Origin: Cymodocea nodosa
Taxonomy: Eukaryota; Streptophyta; Magnoliopsida; Alismatales; Cymodoceaceae
Direction of reading: 5' to 3'
Assembly (NCBI GenBank): GCA_036874045.1
Contig: CM072341.1
Coordinates: forward strand, 8,320,501 to 8,384,500
DNA length: 64,000 nt
Shown here: piece after piece, positions 1 to 11,458 of the stretch
Layout of the letters: every line of letters starts with the position of its first letter
Numbering within the stretch: position 1 is the first letter of the stretch
Made by a program: the position numbers and the translations under genes
The notes under the pieces: model-generated
What the model was told of the DNA's origin: nothing
Seen by the model: the letters and a program-made list of their open reading frames with translations, nothing else
Database searches by the model: none

Positions 1-493
1 GTTGAAGATTTAGGATTTTGTTAATATGACTCAATATTTTCTGTTGTGATCAATATGACTCAATTTGCATTAACGAGGTCCTACATTATTTGGATTTTGC
101 TCTAAACAAGGAGGGACTACGTTGGCCTTGCATTAGCAACAAAGCATGCCTGGACCTAAGCAATCTTAGTGTAGGCTATGTGTTAATTCTTGAATATCTT
201 TTGCTATTGTTCTTACTTCATTTGCTTCCCTTTTCATGATATCCAACTTATTTCTTTAGTTATATTTTGATTACAAATCCAACGAAAAAAAGTATGAAAT
301 TCTTATGTATGCCATTTCATATGTGTTATGAATGACTAGTAACTTATTTAAGTTATTCATTCTTATCCATTTTTAATGCATATTGTCATTGAATGAATAA
401 TAACTTATTTAATTTTTATGTTAATGATTGATGTTGTCATTGTCATCCATATTTCAATGATGTGTTTTTCATTTATATCAGTGATTAAGATTA

Positions 494-823
494 GTGATTG
501 AACGATCATTTGGAGTTGTTAAACATCATTTTGCAATCTTACGAGGACATATGCCGTATCCTTATGATACACAAACGAAGATTGTGATGACTTGCTTCCT
601 ATTACATAATTTTATACGTAAAGCTGACAGAGCAGATTTATTAGAAGATCTAGAAGATGAGTTAGCTGAATTTGATCTAGAAAATGAAGAAATTGGAATT
701 ACTGAAGATGAGGTTTCACAGATAGATAGTACATTAGAAATGACACAAGAACGAAGAAAACAAATAGCAGATGAAATGCGTGACAACATGAAGACTACCA
801 TGTGGGATGGACGTGACTTTTAA
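494..823 (+). pseudogene. Harbinger transposase C-terminal exon (ALP1-like, DDE_Tnp_4 family)
   Basis: The last 109 residues of a PIF/Harbinger transposase. They open with IERSFGVVKHHFAILR, the block that carries the final acidic residue (E) of the DDE triad and the following conserved FGxxKxxF motif. FLLHNFIRK and an acidic tail ending in WDGRDF follow. An intron acceptor-like AG sits at about 493-494, so this is probably the last exon. In the family this nuclease cuts and joins the terminal inverted repeats, and it works with a Myb-like partner. The upstream DDE exons are outside the window or lost, so the state of the gene is unknown. No stop interrupts this exon; the stop is TAA at 821-823. 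Confidence 0.8.
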
Positions 824-1105
824 ATTATTTCATATGTAACTTTGTTGAATTGTTATGTTACAATATTTGAATATTTGTATGTTGACAATTTATATTTATG
901 TTGTGAATTTTATTTATATATTGGATGTTAGTTAACAATTTTGAAAAGTAATTATTTATGATATGTTATGTTCAAATAGGTAATACACAATACAACTTTT
1001 GGTCAATTTGTTCAAATTGATATTATTAATAAATATAAATAAGAAGACTTAATATTTTTTCTTAAAATATAAGTTTTCTTTTTCTTTTATTTTTTTTCCT
1101 ATCAA

Positions 1106-1745
1106 ACCATTAGACCAGCTTTGGTGCGATCGGCAAAATTTTCTTCATTTTTATTTTTCTTCGGTTCAACACTCCGACAAACTAAAGTGTTTTTTGTTTT
1201 TTCCTTCGGTCAAACCGAAGTCTGAACTTCAGTCTGACCGAAGTTTTTAAGTTTTTTATTTTTTCCTAGTTAGACTGAATTTTTTCCTTTGGTCCGATCG
1301 AAGTTTTATAGTTTTTTTACTTTTTTTTTGGTCAGACCGAATTTTTTCCTTCGGTCCGACCAAAGTTTTCTAGTTTTTTTACTTGTTTTTCGATCAGACC
1401 AAATTTTTTCCTTCAGTTCGACCGAAGTTTTATAATTTTTTTACTTTTTTTTCAATCAGACCGAAGTTTTTAATTTTTTTTCAGTCAGATCGAATTTTTT
1501 CCTTCGGTCTGACCGAAGTTAAATAATTTTTTTCGATTTGATCAAGCTTTGGTCCGATCAAATTTTTTTTTCTTTTATTTATTTTTTCAGTCTGACTAAC
1601 CAAAACTTTTTTATTTTTTTATATTTTTCTTCAGTCAAACCGAAGCTCATTCTTCGGTCGAACATAAGATTTTCAGTTTTTTATTTTTTTCAGTCAAACT
1701 GAATCTCAACTTCGGTCCAATTGAAGTTTTTGATTTTTTATATTT
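1106..1745. repeat. Palindromic minisatellite, TTCGGTC/GACCGAA type
   Basis: About a dozen degenerate units of 45-65 bp. Each has one or two short palindromes of the form CTTCGGTC-n-GACCGAAG separated by T-rich runs. Many units have C-to-T changes (ttcagtctgac, tttggtcc). Similar arrays occur at 14,998-15,225 and 58,005-58,480. Confidence 0.75.
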
Positions 1746-2124
1746 ATTTTTTTGATTTTAAATTAAAATAAAAAGAAAAAAATTTACAACATTTTCGATA
1801 TTCAATTCATCATTCAAACACATTATTTTATTTATAAATACATTTACTAATTTTCAATTGTTAATTTTTTATATTTATTTTTTAATTTGAAATTAAAATA
1901 AAAATAAAAAAATTTACAACATTTTCGATAATCAATTCATCATTAAAACACATTATTTTATTTATAAATACATTTATTAATTTTCAATTATTAATTTTTT
2001 ATATTTATTTTTTTGATTTTGAATTAAAATAAAAATAAAAAAATTTACAATGTTTTCGATAATCAATTCATCATTCAAACACATTATTTTATTTATAAAT
2101 ACATTTATTAATTTTCAATTGTTA
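1733..2124 (+). repeat. Three-copy 130-bp tandem repeat
   Basis: Three consecutive copies with period about 130 bp. Landmarks tatttattt at 1741, 1872 and 2002 are each followed by attaaaataaaaa, acattttcgat and atcaattcatcatt at the same offsets. Copies are over 90% alike by eye, with no coding potential. Confidence 0.8.
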
Positions 2125-2792
2125 CATCAAGTTCTACGTTTAAACAAGTTTGTATTACATTTATTAATTTTTTAACAACTTTTACTTTAACATTTATTAA
2201 TTTTGTATACATCAACTTTTATGTTTACATTTATTAATGTATATAAGAGAGGTATCATATTCTATTTTCTATTTTTTATTTTCTGTTAGATTTCAACCAT
2301 GCCCGAATTGGCCCACGGGCCAGCCTAGGCCCAACCCGAATCGACCCACAGACTAGTCCAGCCTGGCCGAATAATATATTTACGTTGTGAATTTTATTTA
2401 TGTTAGTTAACAATTTCGAAAAGTAATTGGTTGTGATATCCTATGTTCAAATAGGTAATACACAATACAACTTTTGTTCAATTTGTTTATGATATTATTA
2501 ATAAATAAATATTTTTGTTTTTGAAATTTTTTCTTAAAATGTAAGTATTATGATGTGAAGAAATAGAGTAAATTATAATTAATTATTAGAATTCTTTGAT
2601 TAAAAAAGTATATTTAAATTCTGAACATTCTATCTAGCACAAACCCCACTGTGGGAATCTTAACTTTCCTAAGTTTCTGAGACGTGCACAAATAGCTATT
2701 CATTTCTCAAGAATTTGGACTTTCTAATTCACAGGAATCTGAACTTTCCATTTCCTTCATTTCTGAACTTTCCGACATGCACAAACACCCCC

Positions 2793-3570
2793 TAAGTGGT
2801 TTAATTTTCAGTGGTGTAATCACGTCGCATGTAGTGACGTAAGTATTTACTATCGACTTAGATTACTTTACATTTCACCTTTCGCCCATTTCCATGTTCA
2901 TATTAAAACAAAAATACCAAAAACAACTTATTTGTGTTTGTATTTTGTATTTGAGTGTTGTATTGTTTGTGTTGTATCGTGATTAATGTTATCTTTGTTA
3001 GTGTTGTGATTGTTTTATGTTAGTTTTAGTTTTACAGTTTACTGAAATTGGTTCGTTCAAAAGACTTAAAGATTTTAATGGTTACTGTTTGAATTATCTG
3101 AATGTTAGTATTGCTTAATGATAAATCCAATATTTACTAACTTAAAGAGCTTAATTGATGTTATTTACAATCTATGGAACCGCCCAATGGTTGGCTGAAT
3201 TCCTTTGTAAATAGTAGTATTAAAAAGAAAAGACAGGCTCGTGGAATTAACTTAAGTCCACGAGGTTAGTTTGTTGAGTTACCTATAATTCAACGGAGAG
3301 CTTATTGAATATATAAATTTGATTGTTAATAAACGGGCAGTTCTAAACTCTTAAGCAATTCCCTATGGGATCGACCTATACTTGCACACTGATACAATAG
3401 ACACTATGCACTTGCAGTTAAAGTACAAATTGGAATTAATATCTAAATTGTATTAAAGGTTGTTTGTTTACTTTTAAAAGAAAAAGAATAGGCATAAAGA
3501 TAAATTAACTAAGTAAAAACAGAAGTTAACAAATCCAAGTTTTTCTGGTGCGTTGCTGGAGATCCAAACA
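2793..3570 (+). mobile_element. LTR fragment (Athila-like family), right part
   Basis: Matches the 3' 780 bp of the LTRs at 33841-35736 and 62196-64000: the segment after attgtaa, then a GTTGAGTTA hairpin at 3238-3300, ending in ccaaaca at 3570. After the end, agttttc is followed by a decayed primer-binding site at about 3578-3595, at the same 7-nt spacing as in element A. The left part was displaced by the Harbinger insertion. Confidence 0.7.
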
Positions 3571-3602
3571 AGTTTTCTAGTATTGTGCTAGCCAAGCGAA
3601 CA

Positions 3603-4464
3603 GAGATCATCTTATAATTCTGAATTCGCGATTCTATAGGGAGAGGAGGCAGGATTGTAAGTGATTAAGTTTTCAGTGGTGTAATCGTGTCGCATGTAAT
3701 GATGGAAGTTTTTACTGTCGGTAGAGATTTTTACATTTCACCTTTCATTCATCTTCAGGAATATATCAAAACAAAAATACCAAAAACAACAAATTATCTA
3801 TGTTTACATTTAGTATTAAAGTGTTGTATTGTTTGTTTTGTATCATGATTAATGTTATCATTATCAGTATTGTGAATGTTTTATGTTTGTTTGATTTAGA
3901 AAATAAAAAATAATTTTACAGTTTACTGAAATTGATTTGTTCCAAATACTTAAAGATTTTAATGGTTATTATTTGAAATATCTGAATGTTAGTGTTGCTT
4001 AATGATAAATCTAATATTAACTAACATTAAAGAGCTTAATTGATGTTATTTACAATCTATGGAACCACCCAATGGTTGGCTGAATTCCTCTGTAAATAGT
4101 AGTATTTAATTGGAAAGATAGGCTCGTGGAGTTAACTTAAGTCCACGAGGTTAGTATGTTGAGTTAGCCATAACTCAACGAACTAAGTTTGTTGTATTAA
4201 CTGTAACTCAACGAAGTGCTTACTAAATACATTTATACTCCAATATAAAAATCAGAAAAGTACGCAATTCTTACTCAATCTCTGTGGGATCGACTTATAC
4301 TTGCACACAAATACAATATACACTGTGCACTTGCAGTTAAAATACAAATTGGAATTACTATCTAATTTGTGTGAAAGGTTGTTTGTTTACTTCTAAAAGT
4401 AATTATTGATATAAGCTTAAAAGCAAATTAAACAAGTTTAAGATTTAACTTAACAAACCAAACA
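3603..4464 (+). mobile_element. Second, 5'-truncated LTR fragment
   Basis: Restarts within the LTR at gagatcatctt...attctataggg, so it repeats much of the preceding fragment in the same orientation. It carries the typical tail with hairpins (4118-4215) and cacttgcagttaaaatac. The last 80 bp diverge from other copies and end near aaccaaaca at 4464, fused directly to F-box coding sequence with no primer-binding site. This is the left boundary of rearranged element B. Confidence 0.6.
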
Positions 4465-4465
4465 G

Positions 4466-5125
4466 AGACCAACTGGAAATTGGGATGAAGATCTATGCTT
4501 AAGTGTGTATAATTTTCTAAATAGATCTTGAAATGAAAATACTGTGATATATCTAGGATAGAAAGTATTAATTAACAACATACATGTCATATTTGATGGA
4601 TATATATATCTAGTCATAGATATATCAGTTGCATTTAGATCTAATTTATACATAGTAAGCATAGATAGTTATGATGATGACTTTATAGAAATATTGCCTA
4701 TACCTAATGATATAGTTGAACCACCATCTACAGAACATGATAAAATTCAATTAGGAGTGTGGTACAATGAATATAATGATCCTACTTTATGTTTAATAAG
4801 ATGGTGGGATGAATTGATGAAATTTCAAATATGGATTATGAAAGACCTAAATGAATGGAAGTGGGAAGAGGAATATATTGAAATATATGTAGCAATAGAA
4901 ACAACTACATTATCCTAGAACAAAAGAGGATCCCTTTCTGCATTTCAATTCATTAATGGTAATACACTTGTATTTAGCATTGATAACATATTACAAGTTT
5001 ACATGTTAAAAAGAGAAGCAAATTGCAATAAAATAGAATTAAAAGCAAGAAGAATGATGCGTAAAGGTTTTGCTTGGACTAACACGTTTATTCCATTTGT
5101 CACTACTTTTCAATCATGTTCTTAA
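4466..5125 (+). pseudogene. F-box gene copy B, 3' half only
   Basis: Homologous, in the plus orientation, to the C-terminal 58% of the F-box gene at 8800-9939. It starts in RPTGNWDEDL and ends with STFQSCS and a TAA stop at 5123-5125. Shared landmarks are the stretch around IRWWDELMKFQIWIM (about 4795-4840) and FTNTFIPFV-like sequence near the end. At the position where copy A has a TGA stop, this copy keeps TGG (W), which shows that the stop in A is a mutation. Here another TGG has become TAG at about 4916. The N-terminal F-box half is missing because the LTR fragment joins directly upstream. It is not expected to be functional. Confidence 0.75.
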
Positions 5126-5160
5126 ATTGTGATTTTGTATGTTTTTTTTATGTTGTGTGT

Positions 5161-7013
5161 TGTTTGTGTTTTCCCAACACTACACTAGAAAAACTTGGAT
5201 TTGTTACTTCTATTTTTACTTAGTTAATTTATCTTTATGCCTATTCTTTCTTTTAGAAGTAAACAAACAACCTTTAATACAATTTAGATATTAATTCCAA
5301 TTTGTACTTTAACTACAAGTGCACAGTGTCTATTGTATCAGTGTGCAAGTACAGGTTGATCTCACAAGGAATTGCTGACGAATTTAAGAAATGTTTGATT
5401 GTGAACAATTCAAATTTATATTCAATAAGCACTCTGTTGAGTTACAGTTAACTCAACGGACTAAGTTCGTTGAGTTATGGCTAACTCAACAGACTATCCT
5501 CGTGGACTTAAGTTAACTCCACGAGCCTATCTCTTCTTTATAATACTACTATTTACAAAGGAATTCGGCCAACCATTGGGCGATTCCACAAATTGTAAAT
5601 AACATCAATTAAGCTTTTTAATGCTAGTTAACATTGGATTTATCATTATGCAATACTAACATTCAGATGATTCAAACAGCAACCATTAAAATCTTTAAGT
5701 TGTTTTGTACAAACCAATTTCAGTAAACTGTAAAATTAAAACTAACATAAAACAATCATAAAACTGATACAGATAACATTAATCACGATACAACACAAAC
5801 AATACAACACTCAAATACAATATACAAACAAAGATAAATTGTTTTTGGTATTTTTGTTTTTATGTGATGGGCGAAAGGTGAAATGTAAAGTAATTTCACT
5901 TGATAGTAAATACTTTCGACACTAGTTGCAACGCGATTACACCACTGAAAATTGAACCACGTACAATTCTATCTCCTCTCCCTATAGAATCGCGAGTCCA
6001 GAATTGCAAGATGATCTCCACTTCAGCATACAGGCATCAACCCGAAGCCAAGGCTAAAAGCTTTACGATCTCCTGAAATATGAGTCGGCGCTTGGTGAAA
6101 ATGTCTTCCCTTCCCGCGACGCAATCACTCCTCATAGTGGTTGTCAGACACTGTGTTTAGCTCGAAATCGACCCGACATCAGGCAAGTATCCTCACAGAC
6201 CTTCGATGATTGGTCATTATGATGGTGATACGATGGTTGGTGTGATACTTCGAAGAATCGCCGATACTGTCTACAGAAAGCTCGGTGCTCCTCCTCTGTA
6301 TACACTGGCCATCCATCGATCACCCCTTTTCTTTTTTTCTTCTTTTCTTTTATATTTCTTCAGTGGTAACTGCTTCTACTTGAATGATCGGTTGGATTTC
6401 CTTCCTTCAGATCAACGGCGATGATTTCTTTCTCCCTACGTGATTGAATTCCTATGTGATACGTGCGAACGTGGTTTTTCCTTCCAACTGTCTGTTACTA
6501 CAACCGCTATAGTGGCATATTAGAAAATATATAGTCCGTGGAGTTACAGATAACTCAACGGACTTCCTTCGTTGATTTAACTATAAAACACGTGCAAAAA
6601 TAACAACTAAAGTTTATAACGCTAACCTAACGCGTTGCCTTAGTGTATTTTCATGTAACTCAATGCGTGCAGTTATACTAACTTAACGAGTTATAACGTA
6701 AGTAAATCTACCAGCTCTCAACACGTGTCAGTAGCAGTTTAAACATAAAATAACATTTCGGAGAGTTACAGGTATAACTATCCGATGCTCAGATGCATTT
6801 TTGGATACTTAAGAATTTCACAACCTGCAATTTACCGATAGTTCATAAATGTACTAAATTAACATTAATTCCCCAAAATTAAGCAAATTCTTCAATTAAA
6901 GCATATAATAGTGGAATTATAACATAATGGCTTAATTCTCATATGATAAGCTAAATATTATGCAATTAACTATCATTTAACCGTTAATAATATGCACTTT
7001 TTCATTCTAAACA
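5161..7013 (-). repeat. 3' LTR of element A
   Basis: 1853 bp, nearly the same as 20081-21922, with a few differences per 100 bp by eye. A TATA box reads TATAAAA on the minus strand at 6348-6354, 659 bp inside the LTR start. U3 holds hairpin words at 6535-6810. The R/U5 side holds hairpins at 5443-5522. Confidence 0.9.
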
Positions 7014-7026
7014 CTTCCCCCATACC
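7014..7026 (-). other. Polypurine tract of element A
   Basis: On the minus strand, TATGGGGGAAG immediately precedes the 3' LTR start TGTTTAGAATG. This is where plus-strand DNA synthesis is primed. The same tract abuts the LTRs of B (to 23769) and C (to 28127). Confidence 0.8.
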
Positions 7027-8799
7027 TAAATTTTGCTAATTCCTTAGCAAACTAAGATCTAATTAATTGGTCTTTCAAAAAGTGCTATAATTAATTCTTC
7101 CCCTTTTGTTTTTTTTCTTCTGTTTAGCATAAACATATATTCTGTATGTTTCAGTAATCAACCTGCAAAGATATTTAGAATATATGTAAATTACATACAA
7201 AGTATATCATCTTCATATAGGTGTTAATTATATTATCGTTTGTTCTTCTTTTCATCATCTATAATCCTGAATTTTTCAATAAGTTTTCTAGAAGAAATTT
7301 CAACAACATACGAATCAAAGTACAATCCAATTCAATCTGATTAAGACAAGTAGAATAAAGAATTGTATTTCCATTAAACAACTTCAAAAGTCAATTCCAG
7401 ATTCATATTTCAGCAATTCTAGATAACAGAAAATATACTCAATTCATAAGATATCTGTATTTCACAAAACACTTGTATCTTTTCATAACAGTATATGTTT
7501 TTTTCTTTTTCTTTTTTTTTCTCTTTTTTTTTGTGTACTTTAAAAGTTAATTTGACAAGCTTGAATCATGCAAGAGCTTTCTAATGTACCCATGTAACGA
7601 GCTTTCAGTCAACAATCCCAGATCTGATCAAGATCTTAAGTTGCCAGATTTTCAGAGTCCTTTTGAGGTCAACAATCCTTACATACCTATCGTCTCAAGT
7701 ACAAAAGGCTCGTGATCAAACAAGTCAATAACCTCTCAATATATTTTTTTTTTCTTTTTTTTTCTAAAAATAAATGCACACACAAAATAAAGCATTAATC
7801 ACATACTGTATATGCACGTATTTCATTAATACAGATGCAGTAAAACACCAATCTCATATAATCCTGCTTCTATCATTTACTAAAGATATGAATCCATAAC
7901 AATAAGCTCATACTTTATCTGTAGTTTAATAAGATCTACACATAAATCATTCTACAAGTTCAATCAGTCAAAGTAAATGTATCTTTCATCATATGTGTTT
8001 CATTTAATCTAGAATTCACATCTCAGCTCCTTTAGGACTTTAGATAATTTTTTGATTAAGCATTAAATATTCTGATTTCATTTTAGAATCATGAAACTGT
8101 TAAACTCATGAAATTCAGAAAAATCATAAGATACTATATCTAGATTTACATAAATAATAAATTCTATAGCATCTTCTATAGCCTTGTAAATATAACATTC
8201 AAGCAGTTTATAAAAATTTTACAGTCTCAATTATCGAATAGTTACAGCAAGTTCATAAAAGTTTTCAATTTCCTCAAAACTTTGTAGTACCATTTTAATT
8301 CCTTTAATTAACAAACTTACATGGTTGTTACTTTAATTACCTCCCCCCCATACCTACATTTTGCATTGTCCTCAATGTAAAAGATTTGACAATAAGTACA
8401 GTAATTGTAGCAGGCATGAATAAAGTTTTGTTTGATTTAAAATTCAGGATAAGTAATTGGTTACATACCTTGTTCCATTTGTATCTCTTTCTGCATATTC
8501 CAATTTTTGATTCTGAAAAACTTTTCATTCCTAGATAAACACAGAATATAAAACAAAATAACATTTAACAAATATTAATAAATCAGTGTCTTGTGTGAAA
8601 CCCAAGCTCCTATGCCTTTGGTGGCTCACAAGCAAGCTAGTTGGTTTCCTAGAACAGATACCAACAAACTGGATTGATATTTTGTTTTATTTGTTTTTTG
8701 GTTTTTTTTTTATAAAATGAACATGAAAAACTTCAAAAAAAAAAAAAATTTCTAAAAATAAATGCAGAATACACAACATTAAACACACAAAATCACAGC
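7027..8799 (-). other. Conserved 1.8-kb non-coding block between F-box and polypurine tract
   Basis: No long ORF. The block is collinear with 21923-23769 (B) and 26336-28127 (C), so it travels with the F-box. Conserved landmarks include a motif around gagccaccaaaggc (near 8618), a T/A-rich run after the F-box stop, and an internal polypurine tract. The reason for its conservation is not evident from the sequence. Confidence 0.7.
8341..8365 (-). other. Internal (central-type) polypurine tract of element A
   Basis: On the minus strand, GCAAAATGTAGGTATGGGGG is followed by GGAGGTAATTA, about 1.3 kb upstream of the true PPT, whose context is GCAAAATTTAGGTATGGGGG. The shared 20-nt context suggests one is a copy of the other. 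Corresponding tracts lie at 22409-22437 (B) and 26783-26812 (C). Confidence 0.6.
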
Positions 8800-9939
8800 T
8801 TAAGAACATGATTGAAAAGTAGAAACAAATGGAATAAATGTATCAGTCCAAGCAAACTTTTTAGGCATAGTTCTTCTTGCTATTAATTCTGTTTTAATGT
8901 AGTTCTTGGTCCTTTTTAATTTGTAAACATGCAATATATTATAAATTCCAAATACGAGTGTATTACCATTAATGATATGTAATGCAGAAAGGGATCCTTT
9001 CTGGTTCCAGGGTAATGTAGTAGTTTCTATTTCTACATCTATTTCAATATACTCCTCTTCCCACTTCCATTCATTCATGTCTTCCATAATCCATATTTGA
9101 AATTTCATCAGTTCATCCCACCATCTTATCAGACATAAAGTAGGATCATATTCTTCATTATACCACATTCCTATTTGAATTTTATTAAATTTTTCAGATG
9201 GTGGTTTAGCTATTTCACTCGGTATAGGTAAAATTTCTGTATAATCATCATAACTGTCTATGCTCACTATGTATAAATCAGATCTATATGCTATAGATAT
9301 CTCCGTGACTAAATATATATAACCATCAAGTATGACATGTGTTTGGTTAATTAATGATTTCTGTCCTAGATATATTATAATGTTTTCATTCCAAGATCTG
9401 TTCAGAAAATTATACACACTTAAGCGTAAATCTTCACCTCAATTTCCTGTAGGTCTCCAATAATATAATTTTTCTGGATATGCAGAATTTTTATCAGAAA
9501 ATATTAAAGCTGACCCACAATTTTCAGTTGGCGCTTCAAATATATTAGGTCTTCCTATATTACATTCTTCTCCTGTTATAGGATTTCTTATCAAAATCTC
9601 AGGTAATGATAAACTTGCATACCTTGGTCTCGTCTTATATATGATTAATCCTTCATCTATCCCCATAATATGACTCATTCCTTCTAATGCATTAGTTGGA
9701 ATTCCAGTAGTTTCTTCCATAGCCAGATATTCATGGGTATTTGAACTACGATTAAATGACCTCCATATGAATCCATCTCTAATCTTAGTCATTTTTGCAG
9801 CTTGTAGTCCCTGAAAATATTCTTCTTCAATATAGTCTTTAATTTCCTTTGATACACAACACATCCTGCACAGATCTTTAGCTGACAAGTTACTTAGTAT
9901 TTCCCTTTGTGCATCCAACGGTAATTGCATTAATTCCAT
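8800..9939 (-). pseudogene. F-box gene carried by element A (full length, one internal stop)
   Basis: A 379-codon reading frame. Residues about 5-37 (LPLDAQREILSNL...LCRMCCVSKEIKDYI) form an F-box, the motif that binds SKP1 in SCF ubiquitin ligases. The remainder resembles the substrate-binding C-terminal region of plant F-box proteins of FBA/kelch type, with NPITGEE and several aromatic β-strand-like segments, e.g. IRWWDELMKFQIWIM. A single TGA at about codon 167 (after WRPTGN) splits the frame; the homologous codon in copy B is TGG. There are no introns. It lies in the same direction as gag and pol, 190 bp after the gag-core segment, in the env-like position. The origin is probably a captured host transcript, which is inference. 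The target protein is unknown. Confidence 0.8.
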
Positions 9940-10011
9940 TTGTCGATTCTGTAAAATAAAAACAAAAATTTAGTAAAGACAAAAATTAACATAACTACTA
10001 CACACCCTCAT

Positions 10012-10075
10012 GGAGTTAAGGCATAACTCAACGGACTAGTCCATTGAGTTAAAAATTAACTCTACGATACTATTA
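10012..10075. repeat. Hairpin pair in the gag/F-box spacer
   Basis: Two GTTGAGTTA/TAACTCAAC-type half-sites (gttaaggcataactcaac and attgagttaaaaattaact) lie in the 193-bp gap between the gag-like segment and the F-box start. The same words occur in the LTRs. Confidence 0.6.
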
Positions 10076-10132
10076 ACTTAAAATAAAAAAAATATATATA
10101 TACATACAGATAGTTGCTTCAGATATGCTGCT

Positions 10133-11458
10133 TCATTCAACTGCCCTCCCAGAAGAGGTATCAATTTCATTAACTGTTCTATTGACAAGATTAGGTATAG
10201 CTTGTATTGGCAATCCTCCAGTAGGTCTAACTTCCATTGGTTCCTTCTGTCTAAGTAATATATTTCTATTCTGATTTTGATTTACAGCAATTCCAAATAT
10301 AAATTCTAGACGATTGTTTACTTGTTGGATTATCTTTTCTAATTTCTCTATAATAGCTCCTTGTTCAATTAATACTTCATAACTTATGTTCTTCTCATTT
10401 ATATTTTCTCCTCCCTGGAAATTGTTGTTTCTCCAAGATAAATTTGGGTGATTTCTCCAATTAGGATTATAAGAATTTCCCAAGTTATCTCTCTGGTTTC
10501 TAGCGTAAATAATAAATAATATCTAAGTCATTTATGTTTGTATTCTTTTCTACTAGCTTTTGATTTAATGATAACTCTTCTATTTTCTTTGTTAATTCAT
10601 TTAATTTCACCTCAAGCATAGTATTGGAATCTATTTCATGCATTCCTCTTAGCAATAATCTTTTATCTGCAATAGCTTCAGCTGAATTTTCCCACTATGC
10701 AGTTCTTTTTGCAAAATTTTCTAAATATGCCCATGCTTCTTCACTACATAATTTTAAAAATCCATTTTGACAAGTAGATTCTAATAAAGATTTCGTTGAA
10801 ACATCTATGCCTTCATAAATTATGCCTATTAATTGTGCTTTACTCATTGCATGATGTGGACATTGAGTTAGTAAATCTTTAAATCTTTCAAAATATTTCT
10901 AGAATGATTCACCCTATTTTTGGCTACACATTAATATTTCTTTCTTCTTTTTAATCGTTTGATGTGTTGGATAGTATTTTTCCAGAAAAACAAAGCAAAA
11001 TTCAGTCCATGTAGAAATTGAATCAGGCGATAGAGTATATAACCATCTTTTAGCTGTATCTTTTAAAGCAAAAGGGATATATCTAAGTTTAATAGCATCT
11101 ATACTCATGTTCGGCATTCTCATCATTTGACAAACTTCGTTAAATTCTCTAAGGAAATAATAGGCATCCTCTCTTTCTAATCCATGAAAATGTGGCGATT
11201 AACTAATATAATTAGATTTCAGTTCAAACCTATCTCTCTCAAAGTTTGGCAATCGAATACATGAAGGTTCATCAATTAATTCAGGATACAGAATCTCTCC
11301 TAATGGTTTTTCTACTAGAGCAGTCATCTCTACGTTCTCTTTTAAAGAAAGGTTAGCTACACCCCAAAGAATTTCATTAAAGTTCAGTTCAGAAAATTTT
11401 TCAGTACTCCTCTACAATGAAAATTCCTGGATAGGTGTTCTTACTAATCGTTTAGTGC
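10133..11458 (-). pseudogene. Second gag-like segment (capsid core), downstream of pol
   Basis: Broken frames carry a Retrotrans_gag core: IRLPNFERDRFELKSN, then YIPFALKDTAKRWLYTLSPD and STWTEF..FLEKYYPT (about 10914-11126). A YEGIDVSTKSLLEST-like block follows, then YNPNWRNHPNLSWRNN (about 10430-10480) and a C-terminus, VNEIDTSSGRAVE, at 10133. These are the expected Athila gag landmarks in order, but no CCHC knuckle is visible between them. At least four in-frame stops are present, mostly TAG. Gag should follow the PBS; here it follows integrase and the accessory ORF and precedes the F-box. The gag piece at the normal place (18908-19960) lacks this core, so the two pieces complement each other. 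Confidence 0.7.

Larger units (their letters stand above)
890..2545 (+). repeat. 180-bp direct repeat flanking two tandem arrays
   Basis: About 180 bp at 890-1075 (gttgtgaattttatttat ... cttaaaatataag) recurs at about 2373-2545 with some 90% identity by eye. Between the copies lie the TTCGGT palindrome array, the 130-bp tandem repeat and a short GC-rich stretch (2297-2368). This looks like a segmental duplication or an insertion inside the Harbinger 3' region. Confidence 0.65.
1..2792 (+). mobile_element. PIF/Harbinger DNA transposon, 3' part (left end outside window)
   Basis: The right terminus reads ...GCACAAACACCCCC followed by TAA. Its reverse complement, GGGGGTGTTTGTGC after TTA, is a typical Harbinger terminal inverted repeat with a TAA/TTA target duplication. 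A transposase C-terminus lies inside in the plus direction. The sequence right of the end (gtggtttaattttcag...) is LTR sequence that in other copies directly follows ...attgtaa, so the element interrupted an LTR. The left end and most of the transposase lie before position 1. The rest is AT-rich, with internal repeats listed separately. Confidence 0.75.

Noticed and set aside
1106..1745. CRISPR-like reading of the regularly spaced palindromes
   Set aside because: Units are degenerate, spacers are T-rich and not unique, and the genome is a plant's.
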